Part shown: positions 25,264 to 33,312 of the stretch, piece by piece
Position numbering within the stretch: the stretch's first letter is position 1
How the letters are laid out: each line of letters begins with the position of its first letter
Origin: Dehalobacter sp. 12DCB1
GTDB taxonomy: Bacteria > Bacillota > Desulfitobacteriia > Desulfitobacteriales > Syntrophobotulaceae
Assembly (NCBI RefSeq): GCF_004343605.1
Contig: NZ_POSF01000015.1
Location: 43,535 to 107,534, forward strand
Length of the DNA stretch: 64,000 bases
Direction of reading: 5' to 3'
The notes under the pieces: generated by a model
What the model saw: only the letters and a program-made list of their open reading frames with translations
Told to the model about the DNA's origin: nothing
Databases searched by the model: none
Program-made: the position numbers and the translations under genes

Positions 25264-26022
25264 ATGGCAAATCCTTGTGGTTGTGAAGACTCAAACACTA
25301 AACAAGCATCCTTAGCAGATATAAGTTCAGATCAAGTTGATCAAGTCGCTCAATGTCCAGTAACTGTTCATGAGACAGTGTGTATTGACGCCGATGTAAC
25401 GATTACGCCAAGTGTTCAAGTTGGAGATGTTCGTTCTTTCTGTGTTGGTAACCCATTTATTGGATCATGTACCGGGACTCCATCACCAACAAGAACTTGT
25501 ACTTTCACAGTTGGTCAGAGGATTTGTGTCCAAATTCCTTTAACGTTTAGTGCGACAGCTAGTGCAGTAGAAAGATCAATTATTTGCGGTACACCAATAA
25601 CAGGGCCATGTGTAGGGACAGCTGGTTGCACTTTTACACGTGGCTTCTTCCTCAATCATCCAGACTTCACTAACGAATTGATCGGGGACGCAGGTGGCTC
25701 AATCATTCTAGGAATTGATCAACAGGGCTTTAGCTTTACTGTTACACCACAAAATGCAAGCACAGTTCTGTCAGGAAACACGCCGTTACAACCCGGCCTT
25801 CCACCTATTTATGAAAATCTCTATGCTCAGCTCCTTACAGCTGACCTTAACGTGCAAAATGGGGCAACTTGCGACTTTGCAACTACGATAATCGCAGCCG
25901 CAAATACCTTCCTAGCAACCTCCTCTCCGGACCAAGTGGTAGCCAGCAATCTAGTAAACGAGCTGACGTTATTCAACGAAGGGTTTGCTCCGGATTGTCC
26001 AGGGCATTGTTCCGAAGGGTAA
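25264..26022 (+). CDS. Cys-rich probable spore-surface protein
   Basis: The 252-residue protein has 19 cysteines and no signal peptide, membrane helix or enzyme motif. Residues about 30-115 hold two related beta-type units (CPVTVHETVCIDADVTITPSV ... GSC and CTFTVGQRICVQIPLTFSA ... GPC). From about 120 it has GCTFTRGFFLNHPDF, then a YENLYAQLLTADLNVQNGATC helix and ANTFLA. This matches the CTxTqGYWkNHP...LiaAkLN-nGA pattern seen in many exported or surface proteins. The absence of a signal peptide in a spore former suggests delivery by the mother cell to the spore coat or exosporium (inference). CATATTCTA at 25134-25142 resembles a sigma-K -10, but no -35 AC is in register. GAAAGGAAG precedes ATG. 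Confidence 0.65.
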   Translation: MANPCGCEDSNTKQASLADISSDQVDQVAQCPVTVHETVCIDADVTITPSVQVGDVRSFCVGNPFIGSCTGTPSPTRTCTFTVGQRICVQIPLTFSATASAVERSIICGTPITGPCVGTAGCTFTRGFFLNHPDFTNELIGDAGGSIILGIDQQGFSFTVTPQNASTVLSGNTPLQPGLPPIYENLYAQLLTADLNVQNGATCDFATTIIAAANTFLATSSPDQVVASNLVNELTLFNEGFAPDCPGHCSEG

Positions 26023-26413
26023 ATTTATTTCAGTCAAGGCTTTATTATCTCAAGATTCATTATTGTTAAATTGTTAAAAACAATTAAAAGTAATTTACAA
26101 GGGATTGCAACCATAGGTGGTAACCCCTTGTAATTTTATTTTTAAGCAATGGATGTTTTGGCTGGTGATTATAAAGGCAAGGCGATCAACAAAATAGACT
26201 ATCATCAGCCTCAAGGGAGCAGTTTAACAATAAATAACATATAAACACGAGGGGCAATTTAAATGCCTTGACTTTTTGTTTTTTTCGGGGGGTATTTTAG
26301 AGGAAATACAGAAAATGCATGGAAATTATAGAATATTAAGAATTCTAACACATAGTAAGTATTCAATGGAGAGATTGTCTGGACATATTTCTTTTTGAAA
26401 GAAGGTGTATCTC
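26023..26413. other. Intergenic region with terminator, no clear gene
   Basis: Apart from the terminator at 26095-26142, the stretch holds a 32-codon frame at 26149 (MDVLAGDYKGKAINKIDYHQ) without a ribosome binding site, possibly a gene remnant. No other coding signal is visible. Confidence 0.35.
26095..26142 (+). terminator. Intrinsic terminator after the Cys-rich gene
   Basis: TTACAAGGG (26095-26103) pairs with CCCTTGTAA (26125-26133), followed by TTTTATTTTT. Confidence 0.75.
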
Positions 26414-26749
26414 ATGAAAATGGTACTTTTGCCCGAAACTCGTGCTGGGAAATGGTCAGTAGGATTATTTATTGCTTTTATTGCTTTAGCAGTAGCAGGG
26501 GGTATAATTTCTTCAATACAAGGGGACACGATCGAATATCCGAATCCTATTAATAGTCCATTTCTTGGAACGGTCATTTATCTTATGTTTTCAGCAATAA
26601 TCATTGCTTCTGCCATTGGACTAATAGCTGTCAAAAAACATAATGAACACTCTTTATTGGTCTATCTATCAATACCTCTTGGCATTGTACTTCTTTTTGG
26701 TGTTTTAATGTTATTGATTGGCAATATAATAGGACCACCAAGCCAGTAA
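26414..26749 (+). CDS. Small membrane protein, 111 aa
   Basis: Not recognised as a family. Three predicted membrane helices occur: about residues 12-32 (WSVGLFIAFIALAVAGGII), 52-72 (VIYLMFSAIIIASAIGLIAV) and 82-104 (VYLSIPLGIVLLFGVLMLLIG). The layout is like small YhdT/DUF-type inner-membrane proteins. GAAGGTG lies 7 bases before ATG; an earlier GTG sits inside that site. It borders an IS110-type remnant, so it belongs to an accessory patch. Confidence 0.65.
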   Translation: MKMVLLPETRAGKWSVGLFIAFIALAVAGGIISSIQGDTIEYPNPINSPFLGTVIYLMFSAIIIASAIGLIAVKKHNEHSLLVYLSIPLGIVLLFGVLMLLIGNIIGPPSQ

Positions 26750-27818
26750 ATATAATTTTTGACGTGAATTCATATTTTTCGAGTAGAACTCATAAAGGAT
26801 CTTATTGTGAGGACCGCCTGGCAGGTTATTGATTCCGGCTACTGTTGCTTGGTATAAAGCCTTACGTAAATAACTAGAACCACGTTTAGATATCTTGTTC
26901 TTACTTGCCACGAAGATGAGCAAACACAGTTTCATAAAGAGGAAAGCATCGATCTAGGACAGATCTGCCAATTTTGAGTTTCAATATACAAATCATGAAA
27001 AGGAGATATTATAAAATAAAAATTGTGAAATATATCACATGAGTAAAAAGGGAATTCTTAATAAAAATGTATATGTTCTTTTATAATTATAAAATATTAT
27101 ATTTTGATTGACCTTTAAACGATGAAATAATTAATCTTATTGACTGAGTGTCTAATTAAAAATCCTATAACTCATTTTTCATTTATATAATTGACTGCAT
27201 CTCAATAAATATGAGGATTAAAATTACTTTAGGTTAATCTAACATAAATTCGTTGTCAAACTATATACTAAAGTCTAAGCTTTGCAATTAAATCAGAATC
27301 TTGTTACAAATCGTAACAAAACTAAAATTGCCTCGGAATTGACTAACTCAAATAAGCGTACAAATATTTCAAGGTACGAATACCTTACCCAATATATTTT
27401 AACGTCTTACAGGGCAAATATGAGGCTGTTTTTCAGAAGCATCTTTGGACAAATACAATAAGAAAACAGAACAATAATTATAAAGAGTAAAACAGGCCAG
27501 CAGACAAGCAGAGACAAATATAAAAAATACAAGAGCTATGAAGAAAATATGCGAGCGACAATATAGAAGTTATATAATTAAGCAAGCCATAAATCAAAAA
27601 CACTGGAACAGTGCAATCACAATAGATTTATTGCTGAACACAAACTCCAATGAATGACCCCTATTCCTAAATTAATTTTACTTAACATAATATTTATTAT
27701 CGGACCCAAATAGTTTTTAATAACACTTACACCATTAATAAACCTTTTTTGGTGAATTATAAAAATCTTAAAATACAGGTAGCAATAATCTTAGATTGGC
27801 TGTATACCGATCTATCTC
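26750..27818. other. 1 kb AT-rich region, nearly gene-free
   Basis: Only the transposase remnant at 26755-26902 is recognisable. From about 26950 to 27818 there is strongly AT-rich DNA (well below the window average in GC) with stops in all frames, no convincing ribosome binding site and no long hairpin. It looks like decayed DNA between the accessory patch and the SOS locus. Confidence 0.55.
26755..26902 (-). pseudogene. IS110-family transposase C-terminal remnant
   Basis: The minus strand encodes NKISKRGSSYLRKALYQATV followed by AGINN, the helix-hairpin segment near the C-terminus of IS110/IS116/IS902 transposases (typically KISKRGsxyLRrALyqAA). It continues as ILYEFYSKNMNSRQKL, where family members have YYxxkraeGKxxxxA. 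Everything upstream (the RuvC-like DEDD domain) is missing, and downstream the frame runs into the neighbouring gene. It is a dead fragment of perhaps 50 codons. IS110 elements lack terminal inverted repeats, so no boundary can be placed. Confidence 0.6.
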
Positions 27819-28658
27819 CTATCTGTTTAAACGACTGTTAAATTCCCAAACTTTTAACCAAGAGTATGGATTGATCCATTTACCATTCGGCAGTTCAATT
27901 CCGAAATGTAAATGGTCAGGTGTTGTGATTGCATCACCTGTATTCCCCATTGTTCCGATTAGTTCTCCTTTGGAAATGCTGTTCCCGACAAGCAATGCCT
28001 CATTGACTTTTTCTAGATGGGCATAGTAATAATAGTTTCCGTCCTGGCCTCTTATGCCGACCCTTTCTCCACCAAGCCTGTTCCATCCAATCCTTTCCAA
28101 TGTACCATTACATACACTGAATATCGGTGTACCTTTTTGATTAAAAATGTCAGTACCTTCATGCTTTCGCTGCCCCCCCTCCCTGTCGGCACCAAAGGTA
28201 TCTGTATAATGCGAAGGTTCTTGAAGTGGGAACTGATATTCTCCTGGCGTAAAGAATAGATATTGATCAAGTAAATGGCGACAGTATTTTGCTTGTTTGA
28301 TTGCTTCAATGTTCAATCCGGACCAGTCAAGATTATTGAAGTTAATTCCATTATCTAACTGCTGAACGAGGTGATTTGTTGTTGGATCAATACTCTCCTT
28401 ATATGACTGGTCATTGTCCGTCATATTCCAAACTTGAATAACAGCCACATAGTCCTTCCATGAATCCAGTCTTACTTCTTGATAATGGATAACAACTTCA
28501 GGAGCTAGGAGTGACAGATCGTTATAAGCGTCTGATTTAGATTCATTATAGACGATTGCTCGCGTGATGATGATGGTAGGGATGGTAATCATCACAATAA
28601 TGATCAATACGACAGCACCACGCCATATTTTCTTTCGGAATTGTTGAATATGTTTCAT
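27819..28658 (-). CDS. Membrane-anchored M23 (LytM-type) peptidase behind yneA
   Basis: The 279-residue protein starts with a basic stretch and a membrane helix (about residues 14-34, GAVVLIIIVMITIPTIIITRAI). An uncharacterised extracellular part of about 110 residues follows, then an M23 domain from about residue 150. The zinc-binding motifs are intact: HEGTDIF (HxxxD) and DHLHFG (HxH). It should cut peptide cross-links in peptidoglycan or act as a scaffold on it. It follows yneA by 102 bases with no T-tract terminator between, so it may be transcribed from the SOS promoter. Its ribosome binding site GGAGG lies inside a perfect 12-bp hairpin (28665-28696), which should limit translation. Confidence 0.88.
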   Translation of the reverse strand: MKHIQQFRKKIWRGAVVLIIIVMITIPTIIITRAIVYNESKSDAYNDLSLLAPEVVIHYQEVRLDSWKDYVAVIQVWNMTDNDQSYKESIDPTTNHLVQQLDNGINFNNLDWSGLNIEAIKQAKYCRHLLDQYLFFTPGEYQFPLQEPSHYTDTFGADREGGQRKHEGTDIFNQKGTPIFSVCNGTLERIGWNRLGGERVGIRGQDGNYYYYAHLEKVNEALLVGNSISKGELIGTMGNTGDAITTPDHLHFGIELPNGKWINPYSWLKVWEFNSRLNR

Positions 28659-28664
28659 AGAGCA

Positions 28665-28696
28665 ATAACCTCCATAGTTGTATATATGGAGGTTAT
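28665..28696 (-). promoter_or_regulatory. Hairpin sequestering the M23 gene ribosome binding site
   Basis: On the minus strand ATAACCTCCATA and TATGGAGGTTAT form a perfect 12-bp stem with an 8-base loop. The second arm contains the GGAGG Shine-Dalgarno, 9 bases before ATG (28656-28658 complement). No T-tract follows, so it is not an intrinsic terminator. It could act as a thermosensor, a protein-bound switch or a translational brake. Confidence 0.65.
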
Positions 28697-28760
28697 ATTA
28701 AAATATAGACTAAAATATAGAAATATAGAGACATAATTAAAGTTCGTAAGAATTACTTGA

Positions 28761-29078
28761 TTATGACCGAACCGGAATATAGATCACCTGTCCTGGTTCA
28801 ATATACGTACTGCGTAGGTTATTATAGCGCATAGTTTTATCCACCAGTGCACTGATATCACTACTGTAGTTGGATTCTGCAGCAAGTTCCCACAACGTAT
28901 CCCCCTGTTGTATTGTGATCGCTTTATATGATGTAGGTTTGGAATTTTCAGCAATTAGGTAATTTACCACCAGAGACATTAAAAGCGCAGCAATAATTAT
29001 CAGGCACAGCCCCAATACAAATACAATTTTAATTGAATTTCTTCTATAACGCATATAGGATCTAGATACTGCAATCAT
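28761..29078 (-). CDS. yneA: SOS cell-division inhibitor YneA-like LysM protein
   Basis: The 105-residue protein has a short N-terminus, one membrane helix (about residues 19-43, IKIVFVLGLCLIIIAALLMSL) and a C-terminal LysM domain (YKAITIQQGDTLWELAAESN ... IEPGQVIYIP). This is the YneA layout: in Bacillus, YneA is made on DNA damage and blocks septation from outside the membrane. Position supports it: divergent from lexA across LexA boxes, as in Bacillus. ATG 29078 is chosen because GGAGG lies 9 bases upstream; other in-frame starts are too close to that site. The promoter is consensus sigma-A with a LexA box in the spacer. Confidence 0.85.
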   Translation of the reverse strand: MIAVSRSYMRYRRNSIKIVFVLGLCLIIIAALLMSLVVNYLIAENSKPTSYKAITIQQGDTLWELAAESNYSSDISALVDKTMRYNNLRSTYIEPGQVIYIPVRS

Positions 29079-29099
29079 GATCATCAACCTCCGTTAGAT

Positions 29100-29113
29100 C
29101 AAACATATGTTCT
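29100..29113. promoter_or_regulatory. Third, weaker LexA-box-like palindrome
   Basis: CAAACATATGTTCT differs from CGAACATATGTTCG at two outer positions. It lies in the presumed yneA 5' leader, just past the transcription start expected from the -10 at 29125-29130. Confidence 0.45.
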
Positions 29114-29124
29114 CTTATGTTTTG

Positions 29125-29153
29125 ATTATAGTACGAACGGATGTTCGTGTCAA
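29125..29153 (-). promoter_or_regulatory. Perfect sigma-A promoter of yneA with LexA box in the spacer
   Basis: On the minus strand TTGACA (29148-29153), a 17-base spacer and TATAAT (29125-29130) match the consensus fully. The spacer begins with CGAACATCCGTTCG (29134-29147), a perfect LexA box directly abutting the -35. LexA binding would therefore block polymerase completely, and release would give very strong expression. Confidence 0.92.
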
Positions 29154-29162
29154 GAAAAATTA

Positions 29163-29176
29163 CGAACATTTGTTTG
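29163..29176. promoter_or_regulatory. LexA box at the lexA promoter
   Basis: CGAACATTTGTTTG matches the Bacillus-type box CGAAC-N4-GTTYG. It overlaps the -35 TTGCTT (29174-29179) of a lexA promoter whose -10 is TACGAT (29197-29202) at a 17-base spacing, implying autoregulation. Confidence 0.8.
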
Positions 29177-29250
29177 CTTTTTTCCAATTTTTATGTTACG
29201 ATCTAGTTAGACCAAATAATGACCTAAAATAAATAATCAGGAGGGATGTC

Positions 29251-29877
29251 ATGACTTCGGATCTATCCTCACGTCAGATGCAGATTTTGGATAATATCAA
29301 GAAGGAGATTGCCTTAAAAGGCTATCCCCCTTCGGTCCGTGAAATAGGCGAAGCTGTTGGGCTCACGTCAAGTTCGACTGTGCATAATCATCTGAACATC
29401 CTTGAAGAAAAAGGATATATCAGACGGGACCCTACGAAGCCCAGGGCCATCGAAGTCCTCGATTCCTTTAATGAATACAGTACCAGAAAGACCGTTCACG
29501 TTCCGGTAGTCGGACATGTTGCCGCTGGTGAGCCGATCCTGGCCATTGAGAACATTGAGGATTCCTTCCCTGTTCCGTATGATATGGTAAAATCAGATAC
29601 GGTCTTTATGCTGAAGGTTCAGGGTGAAAGCATGATTGATGCAGGTATTTTTGACGATGATTTAATTCTGGTCAGACAACAGCAGAATGCCAACAATGGA
29701 GATATTGTTGTTGCTTTAGTCGCAGACGGCCCGGAAGATGGCGCCACAGTCAAGCGTTTTTACAAAGAAAAGAACCAGATCCGGCTCCAGCCGGAAAACC
29801 AATATATGGAGCCGATTTATTCCGATCACGTAACCATTCTCGGCAAAGTGATCGGTCTGTTCCGAGATATCCACTGA
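29251..29877 (+). CDS. lexA: SOS repressor LexA
   Basis: The 208-residue protein has an N-terminal winged HTH ([38 protein letters not shown]). The self-cleavage site is Ala92-Gly93 in HVAAGEP, and the catalytic Ser127 (GESMID) and Lys168 (GATVKRF) are present. RecA-stimulated autocleavage relieves repression. GGAGGG lies 7 bases before ATG. It diverges from yneA across three LexA-box-like palindromes. The length is standard. Confidence 0.97.
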   Translation: MTSDLSSRQMQILDNIKKEIALKGYPPSVREIGEAVGLTSSSTVHNHLNILEEKGYIRRDPTKPRAIEVLDSFNEYSTRKTVHVPVVGHVAAGEPILAIENIEDSFPVPYDMVKSDTVFMLKVQGESMIDAGIFDDDLILVRQQQNANNGDIVVALVADGPEDGATVKRFYKEKNQIRLQPENQYMEPIYSDHVTILGKVIGLFRDIH

Positions 29878-29895
29878 TATAATAGCGGGAAAAAG

Positions 29896-29933
29896 CAAGG
29901 GCGCAGCGGAAATATTTATCTGCTGCGCCCTTG
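29896..29933 (+). terminator. Hairpin after lexA
   Basis: CAAGGGCGCAGC (29896-29907) pairs with GCTGCGCCCTTG (29922-29933). The stem is strong, but the 3' side (TTGTTGG) has only a poor T-tract. Confidence 0.6.
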
Positions 29934-30059
29934 TTGGCGGGTAAGACTTGAAGTATTACCTGTATATCATTTTATATGATCATCTTCATTTCAGATAAGA
30001 AGAATTCTGTTTGAGGATCACCTGATTGATTAAGGATAGACTCCCTTTAAGAGATGTGC

Positions 30060-31154
30060 TCAGGAAAGTCTTCTGTCGGCATCATCCCTGAATTTTTCGA
30101 ATCCAAGTCTGATCAGTTCATCAAGAAGCAGGCTGTAACTTAAGCCGCTGGCTTCCCACAGTTTTGGGTACATTGAAATTTGTGTAAAGCCGGGCATCGT
30201 ATTGATTTCATTAATAAAGATTTGCTCGTCTTCAGTAACGAAGAAATCAACTCTGCTTAGCCCCGAAGCGCCGACGGCCTCAAAGGCAGTCACTGCATAG
30301 GACTGAAGCTGTTCGATCAATTTCTGGCTCAATATGGCTGGAATGATCAGTTCTGAGCTATTATCTAGGTATTTAGCCTCATAATCATAAAAATCTTTGG
30401 CCGGTTTGATTTCACCGGGAATGGAGGCTTTGGCACTTTCATTGCCAAGGACGCTCAGTTCAACTTCCCTCGCCTTCACACCTTTTTCAATCACAATCTT
30501 TCGGTCAAATTTTGCTGCGTAGATTAACGCCTCCAACAGTTGCTTATCGTCTTCAGCTTTGGAAATACCAACACTGGAACCAAGATTGGCTGGTTTGATA
30601 AAACATGGGAAACCAATGCTGTCTGAGATGCGCTTTACCGCTACTTCGGGTGCAGCATTGATTTCACTTCGAAGCAAAGTAAGGTGCGGCACAATCGGCA
30701 GCCCGGCTTCTTTGAAAACAGCCTTCATTCGGTCTTTATCCATTCCGAGAGAAGAACCCAGCACACCCGAACCTACATAGGGGAACCCCGCCATTTCGAA
30801 AAGTCCCTGAATCGCACCGTCTTCCCCTTTAGGGCCATGCATGACCGGAAAAATAATATCACATCTGCCCTGATCCGGCAGTTTGCTTCCGTCTATAGCC
30901 TGAAAGTAAGGTTTTTGCGGGTTTAAAACGACTGCGACCTGTTTGGCGCCGTCCGTGATATCGGCTTTAGCTTCCTTCCACGCTTCCGGTCTTGCCCCCC
31001 AATACCAGCTTCCCTCCTTGGTGATCCCGATGGTCTGAATCTCATACCGGTCAACATGCAGCGCTTTGATGACTGAAGCTGCAGAAATGACTGAAACTTC
31101 ATGTTCTCCCGATTGACCGCCAAAGATAACAAGCACTTTCGTTTTGTTGTTCAT
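30060..31154 (-). CDS. ddl: D-alanine-D-alanine ligase
   Basis: ATP-grasp enzyme that joins two D-alanines for the peptidoglycan precursor. The 364-residue protein has KVLVIFGGQSGEHEVSVISA at the N-terminus, FPVMHGPKGEDGAIQGLFEMAGFPYVG (split here), SLGMDKDRMKAVFKEAGLP, FIKPANLGSSVGISK, and the C-terminal metal-binding INEINTMPGFT. AGGGAGT lies before ATG. The omega-loop region cannot be read for D-Lac specificity with certainty; with no vanH or vanX nearby, D-Ala-D-Ala is the default. Confidence 0.95.
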   Translation of the reverse strand: MNNKTKVLVIFGGQSGEHEVSVISAASVIKALHVDRYEIQTIGITKEGSWYWGARPEAWKEAKADITDGAKQVAVVLNPQKPYFQAIDGSKLPDQGRCDIIFPVMHGPKGEDGAIQGLFEMAGFPYVGSGVLGSSLGMDKDRMKAVFKEAGLPIVPHLTLLRSEINAAPEVAVKRISDSIGFPCFIKPANLGSSVGISKAEDDKQLLEALIYAAKFDRKIVIEKGVKAREVELSVLGNESAKASIPGEIKPAKDFYDYEAKYLDNSSELIIPAILSQKLIEQLQSYAVTAFEAVGASGLSRVDFFVTEDEQIFINEINTMPGFTQISMYPKLWEASGLSYSLLLDELIRLGFEKFRDDADRRLS

Positions 31155-31323
31155 TTTGATTGTACTCCCTTCAAGTCATACCGTGTCTAAATCCCCGGTT
31201 ATTTTTTACGATAGATTCCAGGTAAAATTACCTTTAATCATTCTTATTCATATGTTTCGTTCCTCACATCTTGTTAAGTAAAAATAGTACCTTGTCAATC
31301 TAAAATGATGGATCGACATGGCC

Positions 31324-31857
31324 CTACAGGATTTGAACACTGCTCAGTGGCCAGTAGCAGAACAGGGCTTTGCCTTCTATGCTCTGAATCGGGACACTGC
31401 CGAAGGAACGGGAATCATTCTTGCTCGCCCGATTGTCATTCAACGTAAAAACATGGTCTTCCGGCACAACAACCGTTGAAAATGTATAGGTTTTTGGTGT
31501 ATTGGCATAAGGCTCGTAAATTGGTTTGTTATTAATATACGTATAACCGTTTTTAATTTCTACTTTCTCGCCTGGTAAGCCGATTACTCGTTTGATGCTT
31601 TCTACACCGTTATCTGAATAGAGAATGACATCTCCCCTGTCCAAGGTGTCAATGCTGCGGTGAAAATATTTTTCAACCAGCACCTGGCTGTCCAGCGAAA
31701 GCGTTGGCATCATTTCCGCTCCTTTAAGATGGGCAAACCCGATCAGATAAGTTTTTAGCAGCCAGGACAAGGCAAAAACGATCAGGATAATCTCAATGAT
31801 TTCCTGAAGAAATTGGCTATATGGATTTTTTATCATATTGCGTCTTATTCTTACCAT
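31324..31857 (-). CDS. Signal peptidase I homologue with altered serine site
   Basis: The 177-residue protein is of type-I signal peptidase size. It has one N-terminal membrane helix (about residues 19-40) and the family boxes RGDVILYSDNGVESIKRVIGLPGE (with the general-base Lys89) and DNRASKNDSRSFG. The catalytic serine box, normally SMxPTL, reads AEMMPTL: the Ser position is Glu48 (codon GAA at 31714-31716, complement). As read, it should lack normal peptidase activity unless another nucleophile is used. It lies between the PLP-enzyme gene and ddl on the same strand. Fold assignment is firm; activity is doubtful. Confidence 0.85.
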   Translation of the reverse strand: MVRIRRNMIKNPYSQFLQEIIEIILIVFALSWLLKTYLIGFAHLKGAEMMPTLSLDSQVLVEKYFHRSIDTLDRGDVILYSDNGVESIKRVIGLPGEKVEIKNGYTYINNKPIYEPYANTPKTYTFSTVVVPEDHVFTLNDNRASKNDSRSFGSVPIQSIEGKALFCYWPLSSVQIL

Positions 31858-31898
31858 ATTGACGATCCCTGCTTCCGGCGCGTTATTGGCTTAGACCG

Positions 31899-33158
31899 TT
31901 ATAACAGCTGATTTTGTTCAAGCATTTGTGCAGCTGAAATATTAGCGTTCTTCACATAGATATGAGAAATCGCGCCCTGCATATAGACGGCATAAGGGGC
32001 TCTGATCGGACCATCGGCAGAAAATTCGCTCGTGGCTCCCTGAATGAAAGTTCCTCCTGCCATGATTACTTCGTCCGTATAGCCTGGCATCTCCGAAGGC
32101 AGCGGCAGAACATGCGAATCGATCGGCGAACCTTTCTGGAGACCCTGGCAAAAGGCCAGCAGTTTTTCTTTGGAATTCAGTTTTATCGCCTGAATAATAT
32201 CCGTCCGCAGATCTTCCGGACCCGGATGGACTTCAAATCCCAGTCTCGACCAAAAGGCCGAAGAAAAAACGGCGGCTTTGATCGCTTCACTGACCGTCAG
32301 CGGGCTGAAGTACAATCCCTGGTACATGAGTCGAAGATTATCGAGGGTTGCTCCCACATCGGCATTGATGCCAGGTGCGGTAAACCTGGCCGCGGCTTTC
32401 GTGACCAAATCTTCTCTGCCGGCAATGTAGCCGCCTGTCGGGGCCAGCGTGCCTCCGAGATTCTTGATTAGTGATCCTGCCAGCAGGTCTACCCCCACAT
32501 GTCCGGGTTCCTGATCCTCAACAAGCTCGCCGTAGCAATTATCGACGAAGATATCGATTTCCGGAAAATGCGTTTTGGCATAGCCAACAAATTCACTGAT
32601 CTGGGCAATGGAAACAGAGTTTCTCCATTCATAACCCTTGGAACGCTGGATGATAAACAGCTTCGTTTGCGGAGTTACCATCGCAGCCAGTTTTTTCATT
32701 TGAATCTGACTATCAGCATCCAAAGGCAGGATATCAAAGGACACACCCCAATCAGCCAGGCTGCCGGAAATGTTGTTTTTAATTCCGATCACCTGCTGAA
32801 GCGTATCATACGGCATCCCGGTAACAGAAATAAAATGATCTCCGGGCCGGAGAACACCAAAGAGCGCTGAGGCAATCGCATGGGTACCTGATACAAACTG
32901 GTGCCTGATGATAGCTTTTTCGGTGCCCATAATGGATGCAGTGACCATGTCAAGTTTTTCTCTCCCGGAATCGCCTAGTCCGTAGCCGGTTGTTCCGTTC
33001 AGATTATAAGCTGAGACTCTGGCATCCTGGAAAGCTTTGAGCACACGTCGATGGTTCTTCTCAATGATTGGATTTATGATACAGGTTTGTTTTGTCAAAG
33101 CCTGTTCAGCATAGCACAGCGCGTCTGTAATTTTTGCGGATAAATTCAAATCGGACAA
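31899..33158 (-). CDS. YnbB-like PLP enzyme (methionine gamma-lyase/aluminium-resistance family)
   Basis: The 419-residue protein is a fold-type I PLP enzyme of the family annotated as methionine gamma-lyase-like or aluminium resistance protein. Signs are NLNGTTGYGLGDSGREKLD, IIRHQFVSGTHAIASALFGVLRPGD, DIFVDNCYGE (cofactor Asp) and SLIKNLGG (Schiff-base Lys). TTG 33158 is chosen because GGAGG sits 7 bases before it; ATG 33173 and a longer frame to 33221 are possible but have no site. In Bacillus ynbB lies beside the hfq-spoVK genes, as here. The substrate is not known. Confidence 0.85.
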   Translation of the reverse strand: MSDLNLSAKITDALCYAEQALTKQTCIINPIIEKNHRRVLKAFQDARVSAYNLNGTTGYGLGDSGREKLDMVTASIMGTEKAIIRHQFVSGTHAIASALFGVLRPGDHFISVTGMPYDTLQQVIGIKNNISGSLADWGVSFDILPLDADSQIQMKKLAAMVTPQTKLFIIQRSKGYEWRNSVSIAQISEFVGYAKTHFPEIDIFVDNCYGELVEDQEPGHVGVDLLAGSLIKNLGGTLAPTGGYIAGREDLVTKAAARFTAPGINADVGATLDNLRLMYQGLYFSPLTVSEAIKAAVFSSAFWSRLGFEVHPGPEDLRTDIIQAIKLNSKEKLLAFCQGLQKGSPIDSHVLPLPSEMPGYTDEVIMAGGTFIQGATSEFSADGPIRAPYAVYMQGAISHIYVKNANISAAQMLEQNQLL

Positions 33159-33312
33159 AAAACAATCCTCCATTAAGTAAAGTTCTTCTAAAATACTACA
33201 TTGGATTGGCTTACTTTTCAATATACGAAAAAAATAACTTGACGATTAAGGCATAGACACATTAGACTTCATTTGGTTAAATCTCTCCTTTATACCTACG
33301 TGGCCAACCCTT

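Noticed and set aside
26149..26247. 32-codon frame after the terminator of the Cys-rich gene
   Set aside because: No ribosome binding site or homology; at most a gene remnant.
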